A stretch of 64,000 nt of DNA from Planktothrix agardhii NIES-204 (GCA_003609755.1 AP017991.1:2869501-2933500); one strand, 5' to 3'. Counted from the stretch's first letter, positions 1-9,265 are shown. Program-made: numbers and translations. The notes: generated by a model not told the origin, from the sequence alone.

Positions 1-748
1 CAGAATCATTCAATTTTAAGGTTGCCAAAGTTAATAATGTTTCATACCAAAGTCCTTGGTTGGCATAGATTTTTAAACGTTCTAAGGGATCGGTCGTTTC
101 TCCTAATTCAAGTTTTTGATTAGGACTTAAAGCAACGGAATTAATCCAGCCACTCACGAAAAGATCATTAGAAGTATCACTACTGTTACATTTAAGTGCT
201 ATATACCAACGATAATTTTTATTGTCTTGTAAAGTTACGGATTTAGCATTCTCAGACCACTGAATTCCTACTATTCCAGGGCGATCGGTGCTGATGGGAA
301 ATGTGGTTTTGTAAAGGGTTTTATCACCTTCATCTGCTATCTCAAATTCTAATATCTTTTGATCGACTTTCCCTGGAATATAAAGAAAAAATGCGGGTTG
401 ACCTGATGCGGTGCGACCCATTGTAGACTCTGGAATTAAGGCAGTCATCGAACCGGGACAACCTATGCCCCGAGTTCCGCCCCCTTCTCGACGCCCGGGT
501 ACTCCCCGTTCGGGTGGTGTAAAGGCATTCCAGTTGGTAAACGGTGAATCACTGCTTTGGCCTGGTTGTTCAGGTTGCTGAACCCGTTCCCGATCCCCAA
601 AATCAACCTGATTCCGTTCATCTCCCAGATTTTGAGGTAAAGAGGCTGAATGGGCGGCAGTTACAATCAAACTATTAGCAACCACGATTTGCAACAATAA
701 CGTTAGTCCAAGGGCTGCACGGTGGAGGAAAAACATTGGCATAGCCAT
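1..748 (-). CDS. DUF928 family exported protein (3' end cut by window)
   Basis: An open reverse-strand frame runs from an ATG at 748 off the left edge. The first ~32 residues form a hydrophobic signal peptide ending near an alanine-rich AAHS site, so the protein is probably exported. A spacer rich in Q, E and P follows, then a Gly/Arg patch (GRREGGGTRG), a GCPG motif and an ALIPES segment. This order is typical of the cyanobacterial DUF928 family. The domain after that has the expected beta-rich text and a WYIALKC motif. The function of DUF928 is unknown. Two further in-frame ATGs lie at 742 and 736, and none has a clear ribosome binding site, so the start is uncertain by a few codons. Confidence 0.8.
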   Translation of the reverse strand, partial: MAMPMFFLHRAALGLTLLLQIVVANSLIVTAAHSASLPQNLGDERNQVDFGDRERVQQPEQPGQSSDSPFTNWNAFTPPERGVPGRREGGGTRGIGCPGSMTALIPESTMGRTASGQPAFFLYIPGKVDQKILEFEIADEGDKTLYKTTFPISTDRPGIVGIQWSENAKSVTLQDNKNYRWYIALKCNSSDTSNDLFVSGWINSVALSPNQKLELGETTDPLERLKIYANQGLWYETLLTLATLKLNDS

Positions 749-968
749 AACTAATCACGCTTACCGATGGGCAGAGATAGTAGCATTTATCGACATCACT
801 ATTGTATCTAATGTTCCTGCAAAATTTGTCAAAATCTGTGCTTAATCTTAAATGTTTGAGTCTGAATCGGATTTTAGGAAAATTTAGGTGTTGTCGCCTA
901 TCTTAAGTCTGAACTTTGACCTGATTCGATCAATAAATATCCTGGTTTCATCTATAATCACAATTTCT

Positions 969-2660
969 ATGAATCTTAACTCATTGACTTTTGGAAAAAA
1001 TAGCGGTTTTAAACCTCGGACAATTCGACCTATTGGGGTTTCGGCTTTATATGGTTTAACGGGGTTAGGAAATACCCTATTAGCGATTGATACCTCCCGG
1101 GGATTTTTGCTGCAAATTGACCCCAAAACCGATAATGCTACGGTTGTTAATCCTGATTTAACTTTAGCTTTTAGAGATGTGACGGGTTTGGCAATTTGGC
1201 AGGATAATCTTTGGTTTACTCGCGGCAATGAAGTCTATTTTTGCCCGGGGGTTGTTCAAGGTAATTCTATTATTAATCTTGAACCTCAATTGTTTATACT
1301 GTTACCCGATGTAGCTACTGGAATTGCGGTTTATGAATCGACTCTTTATTTTGCTTGCGATCGCATTGCTTCTATCCTAGTTTATAGTCAAAATACCAAA
1401 CGAGAAATTACCCGCTTTTCCGCCCCAGGGATTGGACTAGAAAACCTCACGATTAGAAATGAAGAATTATGGGTTTGCGATCGAGAAGAACAGACGGTTT
1501 ATTGTTTGGAAAAAGCCACAGGAGAAACTCGATTTAGTGTGTTAACTCCCTTTGAATCTCCTACTGGTTTAACCTTTTATACTAACCCAGAAACCCAAGA
1601 AGAAGTTCTCTATGTAGCCTATGCTGGCAGTGAACTTTATATCCGAGATAATCCCAGTTCCCATGAACAATTTGAATTAGCAAAACGCGATCGCACCTTT
1701 ATTCATCCCCTCTCTTTTCATTTTAATCCCCAGGAAAACTATGCCACATCTAATGGCTATTTGATTGAAATGTCCTATGTGGAGGAATTAGAACCTTTAG
1801 ATGCGGTTCATATCGAAAATTTAGAATGGCGAATTGCCCTACCTTCTAATACAAATCGTCAGAAAGTTTTAGAGGTTTCGGCGGTTGGAATTCCTTTTCG
1901 AGAAGAAGTTGAAGATGGGGAAAAAGTCGCGGTATTTCAATTTAATCCTTTGACTTCGACGGAACGTTTGATTTTTGGTTGGAAAGCATTATTAGAAGTT
2001 CGGAGTATTAAATATCAAATTCATCCCCGTCAAGTGGAAAATTTACCTAAACTTTCCTCGGATTTCCCCCAAAAATATTTTGTAGATGATGATCATTTAG
2101 CAATGGATACTGCTATTGTTCAAGCAGCGGCAAAAACAGCAATTCGCAATGAAACAAATTTCCTCCGAAAACTTTTAAGTATTCGTAATTATGTCTATGA
2201 TCAGTTATCCTATAGTCTGACTTCTAAGATTGAAAATCCTGATGTAGTTTTGCAGCGAGGTATAGGTTCCTGTGGGGAATATGTCGGGGTTTTATTAGCT
2301 TTAGCCCGATTAAATGGCATCGCTTGTCGGACTATTGGACGTTATAAATGTCCCCAATTTGCTGACCGTCGAGGAGTGCCTTTACAACCGGAATATAATC
2401 ATGTTTGGTTAGAATTTTATATTCCGGGTTTTGGTTGGGTTCCGATGGAATCTAACCCCGATGATATTCAAGAAGGTGGGCCCTATCCCCTACGATTTTT
2501 TATGGGATTAGCTTGGTATCATATTGAAATTGGCAAGGGTATTCGTTTTCAACGATTGACCAGTGAAGGGGTTGATGTTGACCGCGAAAAAGTCTCTCTG
2601 GGAACCTTAGCAATTAATCATGTTCGGTTTACCATTTTAGATGAGTTACCTGCGGTGTAA
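969..2660 (+). CDS. Transglutaminase-like protein with N-terminal beta-propeller-like region
   Basis: The C-terminal third carries a transglutaminase/protease-like core: a Cys in GSCGEYVG, a His in YNHVWLEF and an Asp in ESNPDD form the usual Cys-His-Asp triad, and GWVPMESNPD is typical of the family. The N-terminal half has repeated short beta-type stretches (GLAIWQDNLWF, GIAVYESTLYF, NLTIRNEELWV) resembling propeller blades. The substrate cannot be read from sequence; bacterial members are often cysteine proteases or amidases. The frame is open from a GTG at 888, with AGGAA just upstream, but I prefer the ATG at 969 because the 27-residue extension is weakly conserved in style. No signal peptide is evident, so it is probably cytoplasmic. 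Confidence 0.8.
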   Translation: MNLNSLTFGKNSGFKPRTIRPIGVSALYGLTGLGNTLLAIDTSRGFLLQIDPKTDNATVVNPDLTLAFRDVTGLAIWQDNLWFTRGNEVYFCPGVVQGNSIINLEPQLFILLPDVATGIAVYESTLYFACDRIASILVYSQNTKREITRFSAPGIGLENLTIRNEELWVCDREEQTVYCLEKATGETRFSVLTPFESPTGLTFYTNPETQEEVLYVAYAGSELYIRDNPSSHEQFELAKRDRTFIHPLSFHFNPQENYATSNGYLIEMSYVEELEPLDAVHIENLEWRIALPSNTNRQKVLEVSAVGIPFREEVEDGEKVAVFQFNPLTSTERLIFGWKALLEVRSIKYQIHPRQVENLPKLSSDFPQKYFVDDDHLAMDTAIVQAAAKTAIRNETNFLRKLLSIRNYVYDQLSYSLTSKIENPDVVLQRGIGSCGEYVGVLLALARLNGIACRTIGRYKCPQFADRRGVPLQPEYNHVWLEFYIPGFGWVPMESNPDDIQEGGPYPLRFFMGLAWYHIEIGKGIRFQRLTSEGVDVDREKVSLGTLAINHVRFTILDELPAV

Positions 2661-2704
2661 ACTACTGTTACCCAGTTTCACAGATTAATACTTTTGCCAG
2701 ATTG

Positions 2705-2739
2705 TTGTAGGGTGAATCAAATCATGATTCTCTCTACAA
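2705..2739 (+). terminator. Hairpin after transglutaminase gene
   Basis: Inverted repeat TTGTAG...GAATCA / TGATTC...CTACAA with a short loop lies 45 bp after the stop at 2660. It has no strong T tract, so it may be a processed hairpin or a dispersed palindrome rather than a strong intrinsic terminator. Confidence 0.4.
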
Positions 2740-2782
2740 ATTGAATTAAAATAGATAAAAACTGCACTGTTTCAATTAACCT

Positions 2783-2932
2783 ATGGAAGTTTTACAAGAG
2801 TTAACCCTGGTTGAGATTTTGGTATTGGTGGCTTTCTCAATGTTGATAATTTTTACCGGAGGTGTCATTTATTTAACGGTGGCTGAATGGCGCGATCGCC
2901 GACGTCGAGAAGATGAAAAACGTCAACGGTAA
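2783..2932 (+). CDS. Small single-span membrane protein, NdhP-like
   Basis: This is a 49-residue frame. Residues ~8-33 form one hydrophobic helix containing FTGGVIYLTV. A basic tail begins AEWRDRRRREDEKRQR and stays on one side of the membrane. The layout (about 40-50 aa, one helix, GGxxYLT then EWRDRRR) recalls NdhP, a small subunit of the cyanobacterial NDH-1 complex involved in cyclic electron flow. The assignment is from memory of the family and is not certain. Upstream, 2741-2782 is AT-rich and could hold a promoter. The gene stands alone between unrelated neighbours. Other small thylakoid subunits with one helix cannot be excluded. Confidence 0.55.
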   Translation: MEVLQELTLVEILVLVAFSMLIIFTGGVIYLTVAEWRDRRRREDEKRQR

Positions 2933-2997
2933 TAATGCGTAATAGGTAATAAATAATGGGTAATGGGTAAAATTTGTAGGGGCAGGTTCATCGCTCA

Positions 2998-3081
2998 ATT
3001 ATGTCACCCACCGATAACCTTAATAAACCCGCCCCCACCGATAAATTATGTCACCTACCGATAATCTGAATAAACCCGCCC
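2998..3081. repeat. Two imperfect direct copies, ~37 bp
   Basis: ATTATGTCACCCACCGATAA followed by CTTAATAAACCCGCCC occurs at ~2998 and again, with a few changes, at ~3045. The rest of 2933-3112 is non-coding and contains TAATGGGTAAT-type short repeats. I see no gene in it. Confidence 0.6.
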
Positions 3082-3112
3082 GACCCAACCGATAACTACG
3101 ATTATTAATTAC

Positions 3113-3337
3113 CTATTTTACTGTGATAGCTAACTGCAACCCCAATTCATTTAGTAGGGTTATCAAAGCATAAATTTCCTCACCTCCACCCTCAGACAAC
3201 ATCAAATCCAGTTTCTCATAAATAAGCTTAGCTTCCACTGATAACTTATTCATCTGTAAATAGGCATCCACCACATCTTTAAATCCTGCTATTTGGATCG
3301 ATCGGCAAACCGCAGCAAAATATTCGTATCCACGTTC
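3113..3337 (-). pseudogene. Decayed toxin-antitoxin remnants (antitoxin-like tail, PIN-like head)
   Basis: On the reverse strand a frame without a proper start, entered after a TAG at 3338-3340, encodes about 74 residues ending at a TAG at 3113. Its end, EEIYALITLLNELGLQL, resembles the C-terminal LxxLLxALGLxL pattern of small HTH antitoxins. In another frame, 3289-3336 reads NVDTNILLRFADRS, which looks like the first strand of a PIN-domain (VapC-type) toxin and then stops. Together these look like scraps of one or more toxin-antitoxin genes. The similarity is short, so this is tentative. Confidence 0.35.
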
Positions 3338-3388
3338 CTACTTGTCCTTTAGATAATTTAATGAGGCGCGATCGCTTCCAACCTATGT

Positions 3389-3617
3389 TCAAGCAAACAG
3401 AAGGTTTTCTGCTATATTTTTAGGTTTGGGGAGAGATTTACCATCTATCTGATATTCTTCAACTAAAAGCTCTAACACCTCTACTGCATTCTTCAAAGCT
3501 TCCTCGTAGGTATCTCCGTGAGTGTGGAACTGCTGGGATGGAAAATCAGGTAAATGCACGCTTGTAGCAGCTATCTTCATCAGACCATTGAATAACAATT
3601 ATATAAGGTAATTTCAT
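3389..3617 (-). pseudogene. Frameshifted HicB-type antitoxin
   Basis: The frame from ATG at 3617 reads MKLPYIIVIQWSDEDSCY and then hits a stop. Shifting by one base near 3558-3565 continues with VHLPDFPSQQFHTHGDTYEE and the rest of a typical HicB fold (about 75 residues in total). Removing one base in the run TACAAGCG restores the whole protein. HicB proteins neutralise the HicA mRNA interferase. No hicA is present on either side, so this is an orphan, and as written it is inactive unless translation restarts at an internal ATG (3598 or 3580). It sits next to other decayed toxin-antitoxin scraps. Confidence 0.75.
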
Positions 3618-3733
3618 AATTAATTCCGAGTCCTCTTCTTTAATGGCTTTCAATATTCCGAGTTTTCGGTGTTTTTAACTGTTTTATATCGAATATAATA
3701 AAGATTTATAGTTGACAAATTGAGTTTTTAAGA

Positions 3734-4354
3734 TTAATAAATCTTTTCTAATTGTCTAAAATCCCGTTCCACTTCTGCCCATAATGCCCGATTATGGGGG
3801 TCGGTTTTTAAGGCTTTTTTTAAATAATTTCTAGCTTTATCAACCTGCTTTTCCGTAATTAATTTCCGCCCCCAGCGTTGATAGGAAATCGCTTGCCATT
3901 GGCGAATTTCAGGGTCATGGGGAATCCGTTGGGCTAACCCTTCAATTAATGCGATAGCCCTGGGAAAACGCTTATATTTTAACAGTTGTTGTAACTCTAA
4001 ATAGGAATTTTCCTTAATTTTTTGTTCTTCTTTCGTTAATTCAGGATTAAATTGAATCGGCGGACTTTTGGGCGTAATTTTAACTTTTGTAGGTTGATAT
4101 TGGGGAACTTTAGATCCCGATGTAACGGTTTTTTTTGAAGCCGTAACGGGTTCTAATTCCGCTTCCGGTTTAGCAATAGTCAATAAAAATTTATAGGCTT
4201 CTGTAATCGCCATAAACTTATCTCTAGCGACTTCATTTCCAGGATTGACGTCAGGATGATATTGTCTGGCAAGCTGCCGATAAGAGGTTTTCACCGCCTC
4301 TAAACTCGCCCCTAATCTTAACCCTAATTGTCGGTAATAGTCTGTTGTATCCAT
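3734..4354 (-). CDS. J-domain (DnaJ-like) protein with TPR-like C-terminus
   Basis: Residues 5-65 form a J domain with the HPD tripeptide at 33-35 (QYHPDVNPG), which stimulates the ATPase of an Hsp70 (DnaK). There is no Gly/Phe or zinc-finger region, so it is a type III J protein. A basic, Pro/Lys-rich linker (~70-105) leads to a helical C-terminal part containing two TPR-like helix pairs (residues ~130-200), with KARNYLKKALKTDPHNRALW as the clearest repeat. It probably recruits DnaK to a specific client through the TPR part. ATG at 4354 is chosen over the GTG one codon upstream. It is transcribed in the same direction as, and after, clpR-clpP3, another protein quality-control unit. Confidence 0.88.
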   Translation of the reverse strand: MDTTDYYRQLGLRLGASLEAVKTSYRQLARQYHPDVNPGNEVARDKFMAITEAYKFLLTIAKPEAELEPVTASKKTVTSGSKVPQYQPTKVKITPKSPPIQFNPELTKEEQKIKENSYLELQQLLKYKRFPRAIALIEGLAQRIPHDPEIRQWQAISYQRWGRKLITEKQVDKARNYLKKALKTDPHNRALWAEVERDFRQLEKIY

Positions 4355-4430
4355 CACTAATTGTATCAGTGACTTAAGTTAATAATATGGGAAGTAAATT
4401 TCACAAATAGAAAAGCAAACAGAGGATAAA

Positions 4431-4451
4431 TGGATGGGAAAAACCCATCCA
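4431..4451 (-). terminator. Hairpin downstream of clpP3
   Basis: TGGATGGG and CCCATCCA form a perfect 8-bp stem with a 5-nt loop just after the clpP3 stop on the reverse strand. The following TTTATCC is only a weak T tract. It likely separates clpP3 from the J-domain gene. Confidence 0.5.
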
Positions 4452-4474
4452 ATATTATAGTGAATTGTTAACCC

Positions 4475-5089
4475 TTAACCTGCGGTTAAAGCCACGGTTG
4501 CCCGTTCTTCAATCACTTGGTCAATTAAACCATAATCCTTGGCTTCTTGGGCAGATAAGAAATAATCCCGATCCGTATCTTTCTGAATTTTCTCCAAAGT
4601 TTGCCCGGTACGAGTGACTAAAATGTCATTCAATAAACTGCGGATTCTCAAAATTTCTCTGGCTTCAATTTCGATATCCGTTGCCTGACCCCTTGCCCCG
4701 CCTAATGGTTGGTGAATCATAATTCTGGCATGGGGTAAAGCTAACCGTTTTCCGGGGGTTCCTGCGGCTAATAGAAAAGCTCCCATGGAAGCCGCTAAAC
4801 CCACACAAATCGTCACCACATCGGCTTTAATATATTGCATGGTATCGTAAATTGCCATACCTGCTGTTACCGATCCCCCCGGAGAATTGATATACAAATA
4901 AATTGGCTTATTAGAATCTTCCGCATCCAAATATAGCATTTGTGCCACAATCCGATTGGCTAAACTATCGGTGACTTCTTGACCCAAAAATAAAATGCGT
5001 TCTACACCTAAACGGGTATAAATATCAATCCATCTTTCGTATTGACTACCTGGAAGACGATAAGGGACACTTGGAACTCCAATCGGCAT
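4475..5089 (-). CDS. clpP3: ATP-dependent Clp protease proteolytic subunit ClpP3
   Basis: Serine peptidase subunit that assembles into the Clp barrel and degrades unfolded or tagged proteins delivered by a Hsp100 partner (ClpC in cyanobacteria). The catalytic triad is intact: Ser101 in GLAASMG, His126 in IMIHQPLGG and Asp171 in [17 protein letters not shown] forms the oxyanion loop. The length (204 aa) is normal. It lies 29 bp downstream of clpR in the same direction, which is the conserved clpR-clpP3 order of cyanobacteria, where both proteins share a mixed ClpP3/R ring. The start ATG at 5089 follows an AAGGT sequence. Confidence 0.95.
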   Translation of the reverse strand: MPIGVPSVPYRLPGSQYERWIDIYTRLGVERILFLGQEVTDSLANRIVAQMLYLDAEDSNKPIYLYINSPGGSVTAGMAIYDTMQYIKADVVTICVGLAASMGAFLLAAGTPGKRLALPHARIMIHQPLGGARGQATDIEIEAREILRIRSLLNDILVTRTGQTLEKIQKDTDRDYFLSAQEAKDYGLIDQVIEERATVALTAG

Positions 5090-5118
5090 AGCTTTTACCT
5101 TTTTAACTTCAATTAATT

Positions 5119-5805
5119 TTAAACCGTTGCCACCAATGCGGGAAGTTCTTTTCGACTTTTTAACACCTTATCAATTAAGCCATATTCCTTGGCTGCTTCT
5201 GGCGTTAAATAGAACATCCGATCGGTATCTTTAGAAATTTTTTCTACCGATTGTCCGGTATTTTTTGCTAAAATTTCTAACATAGTTCTCTTATTATCGA
5301 GAACTTCTTTTGCTCGAATTTGGATATCCGTTGCTTGACCTCTTGCCCCACTTTTGGTTTGATTTAAAACAATGGTTGCATTCGGTAAACTCGCCCGGAA
5401 ACCTTTAGTCCCCGCGGCTAAAATCATGGCTGCGGTTCCCATGGCTTGACCGATACAAATAGTATGAACCGGAGGCTTAATATAGCCCAAAGTATCGCAA
5501 ATGGCAAAAGCTTCAGTCTCAAACCCAATTGCATCCCCTCCATACCAGGAAGTTCCCGTGGAGTTGATGTAGAAATAGATAGGTTTATCAGGATCGTCGA
5601 ACTGTAAGTAAAGCAGTTGAGCGATAATCAGTTCAGTAACATCAATCCCCACTTGGCGTTTGATGTCATCGGACGAATACAGGGGAAGTCCCAGATAGAC
5701 AATCCTTTCCTTCAACAGAAGGGATTCCAAATCTGGCGGGGGAGTCCGAATCGGGCTATCGGTGTAAGAATATGCCGATTGCACAGCTTGAATGGGTTCT
5801 CTCAT
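5119..5805 (-). CDS. clpR: Inactive ClpP-like subunit ClpR
   Basis: ClpP homologue of 228 residues with a ~25-residue N-terminal extension. Aligned to ClpP3, the catalytic Ser is replaced by Gly123 ([10 protein letters not shown]) and the His by Asn148 (VLNQTKSG), while the Asp in KDTDR is kept. It therefore cannot cleave peptides and acts as a structural subunit of the mixed ClpP3/R core. First gene of a two-gene operon with clpP3, 29 bp apart. It is divergent from the VWA gene with only ~56 bp between the start codons, so the promoters of both must lie there or overlap coding sequence. Confidence 0.93.
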   Translation of the reverse strand: MREPIQAVQSAYSYTDSPIRTPPPDLESLLLKERIVYLGLPLYSSDDIKRQVGIDVTELIIAQLLYLQFDDPDKPIYFYINSTGTSWYGGDAIGFETEAFAICDTLGYIKPPVHTICIGQAMGTAAMILAAGTKGFRASLPNATIVLNQTKSGARGQATDIQIRAKEVLDNKRTMLEILAKNTGQSVEKISKDTDRMFYLTPEAAKEYGLIDKVLKSRKELPALVATV

Positions 5806-5861
5806 CAGGAATTCTCAACCTTAAACTTATAAAAATAGTAGCGCAACTTCAGGTAATCATA

Positions 5862-7100
5862 ATGAAACTCAGTTTACAAGCAATTCTTAGTGATCCCAAC
5901 TTTGATCTGTCCGTTGGCAACAGTCAACGTCAGTTGGCGATCTCCATTTCGGCTTTTCCCTCTCAAAGTGATGCCGATGTCCCTTTGAATTTGTGCCTAA
6001 TTTTAGATCATAGCGGTTCTATGAGTGGAAAACCCCTAGAAACCGTGAAACAGGCGGCAATTGAGTTAGTGGATCGATTAAAACCTGGCGATCGCATTTC
6101 TATTATAACCTTTGATCATCGCGCTAAAGTTTTAATTCCGAATCAAGATATTACGGATTTGGAAAATATTAAACGGAAAATCAACGCTTTAAAAACCTCC
6201 GGGGGGACGGCCATTGATGAAGGGCTAAAATTAGGAATTGAAGAATTAGGAAAGGGCAAACAGGAACGAATTTCTCAAGGGTTTTTATTAACCGATGGTG
6301 AAAACGAACATGGAGACAATGATCGCTGTTTAAAATTAGCCAAACTCGCCGCTAGTTATAACTTAACTATTAATACTTTGGGGTTTGGTGAAGATTGGAA
6401 CTCCGATGTTTTAGAAAAAATTGCCGATGCTGCCGGGGGAACTTTAGCCTATATTGAACATCCTGAACAAGCGTTGGATCAATTCAGCCGTTTGTTCAAT
6501 AAAATGCAGTCGGTGGGCTTAACTAATTCCTATTTATTATTGGATTTAATGCCTAATGTTCGGTTAGCCGAACTCAAACCCATCGCCCAAGTTGCCCCCG
6601 ATACGATTGAATTACCAATCCAAAAAGAAGGAGATAAATGGATTGTCCGTTTAGGGGATGTGATGAAAGATATGGATCGGGTGGTCTTAGCCAATTTATA
6701 TTTTGACAAATTTCCCCCCGGAAAACAAGCGATCGCCCATGTTCAAGTCCGCTATGATGATCCTTCCTTAGATTTAAAAAATTTATATTCTGATTTGGTG
6801 ATGGTGGAAGGTAATTTTGTCAGTGATTATCAACCCAAAATGGATGGGTTTGTGCAACAACAAATTTTAACCTTAGCCAAATATCGTCAAACTCAAATTG
6901 CCGAAACCAAACTGCAACAAGGCGACCGGGCGGGGGCAGCAACTATGTTACAAACTGCGGCTAAAACTGCTTTACAAATGGGGGATAAAAACGCAGCAAC
7001 GGTGTTACAAACCAGCGCTACTCGCTTACAATCGGGAGAAGAATTATCCGAAAGTGATAAGAAGAAAACCCGAATTGTGTCTAAAACCGTGTTGAAATAA
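5862..7100 (+). CDS. von Willebrand factor type A (VWA) domain protein
   Basis: Residues ~10-210 form a VWA domain with a complete metal-ion-dependent adhesion site: DHSGS at 49-53, the Thr in SGGTAID and the Asp in LLTDGEN. No signal peptide or membrane segment is visible, so it is probably cytoplasmic, as are many bacterial VWA proteins that act as scaffolds with ATPases. The C-terminal ~200 residues contain a beta-rich part and then a helical, Ala/Gln-rich tail. The frame extends upstream to 5772, but that stretch overlaps clpR. ATG 5862 is chosen because the protein begins there as family members do (MKLSLQAIL). Confidence 0.88.
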   Translation: MKLSLQAILSDPNFDLSVGNSQRQLAISISAFPSQSDADVPLNLCLILDHSGSMSGKPLETVKQAAIELVDRLKPGDRISIITFDHRAKVLIPNQDITDLENIKRKINALKTSGGTAIDEGLKLGIEELGKGKQERISQGFLLTDGENEHGDNDRCLKLAKLAASYNLTINTLGFGEDWNSDVLEKIADAAGGTLAYIEHPEQALDQFSRLFNKMQSVGLTNSYLLLDLMPNVRLAELKPIAQVAPDTIELPIQKEGDKWIVRLGDVMKDMDRVVLANLYFDKFPPGKQAIAHVQVRYDDPSLDLKNLYSDLVMVEGNFVSDYQPKMDGFVQQQILTLAKYRQTQIAETKLQQGDRAGAATMLQTAAKTALQMGDKNAATVLQTSATRLQSGEELSESDKKKTRIVSKTVLK

Positions 7101-7241
7101 GAGGCAAAAAACAACTGGGAAATCCAATCCTTAAAATTAGGGGTTTGGGATAATCCGGGTTTCCCCTGGATATTAAAGAGTGTAAAGGCAAACTTTCCAA
7201 TTTTCTAACTGTCTATTTTCTCACCAACAGACACAACCTCT

Positions 7242-7281
7242 AAAACCCTGATTTTGCTTGATTTAATCAGGGTTTTCTCTT
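7242..7281 (+). terminator. Intrinsic terminator
   Basis: AAAACCCTGATT / AATCAGGGTTTT is a perfect 12-bp stem with an 11-nt loop, followed by TCTCTT. It ends the VWA transcript. Apart from this, the 7101-7396 gap shows only an AT-rich leader before the secreted-protein gene. Confidence 0.75.
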
Positions 7282-7396
7282 GGAATAGACCCCCCAATTT
7301 TCTATCAACCTTGTAGAACTTAGAATAGTAGCACTCACTAACCACTAAAGCTATTCAATCCCCAGGTAGAGTGAAATCAAAGCATTAGGAAAATGT

Positions 7397-7933
7397 ATGA
7401 TTTCCAATCAAGTTCGTAGCTGTTTAATTGCCACAATTGTTCCTTTTATGATTAGTTTGTTCATGCCGATGTCGGGAAATGCCCAAACCCCCAGTAGTAA
7501 CGGCAATACTGATATATTTGTCCTTAAAACCCAAGATGCCAGCCATAATATGTTTCATGCTCCTGTGATTTCTAATTTTGATTGGTTCAATGATGGGGAT
7601 AAAATTGGCTTAACCGATGGCATCAATGAAATAGATTTAGACTATACGAAATTAATTGATTTTGATGGGGATGGACGGACTGATGATGCAGTTATTAAAA
7701 TCAAATCTACCCAAGAAATTTTAGGCGTTGTCTTGAATGCCGATGACTTTGTTTTAAAAGGTGAATTTGTTTCTATTCCTTCGGTTTTGACTCAACCCAT
7801 TGCTTGTTTACCTAAAACCAATACAGTCACCTGTCAAGTTCCTGCTTTCAACCCAATAATTCTGCAATCTTCATCGAGTATAACCTCCTCAAAAAGTCCT
7901 GAATTAAAAGGAGAAATCAATTCTAAAAATTAA
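7397..7933 (+). CDS. Secreted protein of unknown function with DxDGDG motif
   Basis: 178 residues. The first ~30 form a signal peptide (positive RSCL start, hydrophobic core, cleavage near GNAQT). The mature part is acidic and contains DFDGDGRTDDAVIKI, which resembles calcium-binding repeats (FG-GAP or dockerin type) in which alternating Asp residues bind the metal. The last 50 residues are Ser/Pro-rich and include two Cys (ACLPKTNTVTC). I do not recognise a named family. A TTAGGAAAA sequence precedes ATG 7397. It lies alone between a terminator and the FAD oxidoreductase gene. Confidence 0.6.
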   Translation: MISNQVRSCLIATIVPFMISLFMPMSGNAQTPSSNGNTDIFVLKTQDASHNMFHAPVISNFDWFNDGDKIGLTDGINEIDLDYTKLIDFDGDGRTDDAVIKIKSTQEILGVVLNADDFVLKGEFVSIPSVLTQPIACLPKTNTVTCQVPAFNPIILQSSSSITSSKSPELKGEINSKN

Positions 7934-8038
7934 ACCGCGCAAAATATTGACCTCCGTGCATCTATCCAAAATCATCAGATCAAATTAACAGTAATTTGTT
8001 AAACTATAATAGCTCTTTAAACTTGAGATTTTATTCCG

Positions 8039-9265
8039 ATGAAACGTTTTGATGTTGTGATTATTGGTGCGGGGCCAGCCGGAGGTCAATGTGCAAGAAA
8101 ACTTACCCAAGCGGGTCAGCAAGTGTTATTAGTTGAACAACATGAAACTTTCTCTAAAAATGATTTTTCCAGTGCCGCCACACCTTTAGAAACCTTGGAA
8201 AAATTTAATTTACCTGAAACTGTTGTTGGAAGTTTTTGGCAAAATCTAGTGATTATTACCACAAATGTTAATCAAAAATGGCAGTCTCCAACACCTTTGG
8301 GGGCTGTTTTTGATTTTGCCAAATTACGGGGATTTTTAGCTACAGAAGTTACTAACCAGGGCGGTGAGGTATGGATGGGATATCGCTATATTAAGCATTT
8401 TCAAGAGAATCAAAATACAATTGTTGAATTAAAACAACGGTCTACCGGGAAAATTATTTCAGTAGAAACTCAAGTTTTAGTCGATGGGACTGGGCCGACT
8501 CGGGCTGTTATGTATGCTAAAAAAGCACCCCAACCTAATTATTTAACCGGGACAGGAATTGAATATTTAATTGAACTTTCAGAAAATGATTATCAAAAAT
8601 ATTCTCAAGATTTAATTTTCTTTTTGGGTCATCGTTGGATGCCCAGGGGCTATTCTTGGATTTTTCCGATGGGAAATAATCGCTTAAAAGTCGGTTCTGC
8701 CCAATTAAATCGTTCCCATGAATGGGTAAATCAAACTCAGACTTTACGTTCATATCTGGAATTATTACTAACGGATTATTTAACAGAAATTCCCTGTAAA
8801 ATTATTAACCATCATGGGGGAATGTTAAAATATTCTAGTGGGTTAGAAGATATTTATTATCAGGATAATATTATTGCCATTGGAGACGCAGTTTCTATGG
8901 TTAATATGTTGGGTGGGGAGGGTATTCGTCACGGAATGGAAAATGCTAATATTGCGGCGGGATATATTCAGGATTATCTATCGGGAAAAATAACTAATTT
9001 TGCCGAATATCGTCAAGAAATTAAACAAACCTATACTCAAACTTGGAACTGGTCAGAACAAATGGGTTTGAGTAAATATTTACAATATAGTGACCAGTCT
9101 ATTGATAAAGGAGTTTATTATCTCAAGGATTTATCTTTAGAAGATATGATGGCTATTTTATTTGACTATGATTTTAAACGATTATATAAAGCTGGGTTCA
9201 AATATTTGCGCTATAAAATTAGTGGGATTTGGACAAGATTAAAACTTAAACTCAATTTAATCTAA
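8039..9265 (+). CDS. FAD-dependent oxidoreductase, geranylgeranyl-reductase-like
   Basis: The N-terminus carries a Rossmann FAD-binding motif (IIGAGPAGG, residues 8-16) followed by an acidic residue ending the second strand (VEQHE). A second flavin contact, GDAVSMVNMLGGEGIRHGME near residue 280, has the GDA plus GxG(I) arrangement of the geranylgeranyl reductase/lycopene cyclase group. Members act on isoprenoid or carotenoid substrates at membranes, but the substrate of this one cannot be named. It is 408 aa, within the family's range. No obvious operon: it is followed by a truncated Uma2 remnant and mtnA. Confidence 0.75.
   Translation: MKRFDVVIIGAGPAGGQCARKLTQAGQQVLLVEQHETFSKNDFSSAATPLETLEKFNLPETVVGSFWQNLVIITTNVNQKWQSPTPLGAVFDFAKLRGFLATEVTNQGGEVWMGYRYIKHFQENQNTIVELKQRSTGKIISVETQVLVDGTGPTRAVMYAKKAPQPNYLTGTGIEYLIELSENDYQKYSQDLIFFLGHRWMPRGYSWIFPMGNNRLKVGSAQLNRSHEWVNQTQTLRSYLELLLTDYLTEIPCKIINHHGGMLKYSSGLEDIYYQDNIIAIGDAVSMVNMLGGEGIRHGMENANIAAGYIQDYLSGKITNFAEYRQEIKQTYTQTWNWSEQMGLSKYLQYSDQSIDKGVYYLKDLSLEDMMAILFDYDFKRLYKAGFKYLRYKISGIWTRLKLKLNLI

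Noticed and set aside
5617-5832. 71-codon plus-strand frame over clpR
   Set aside because: Antisense to clpR's N-terminus; no start signal.
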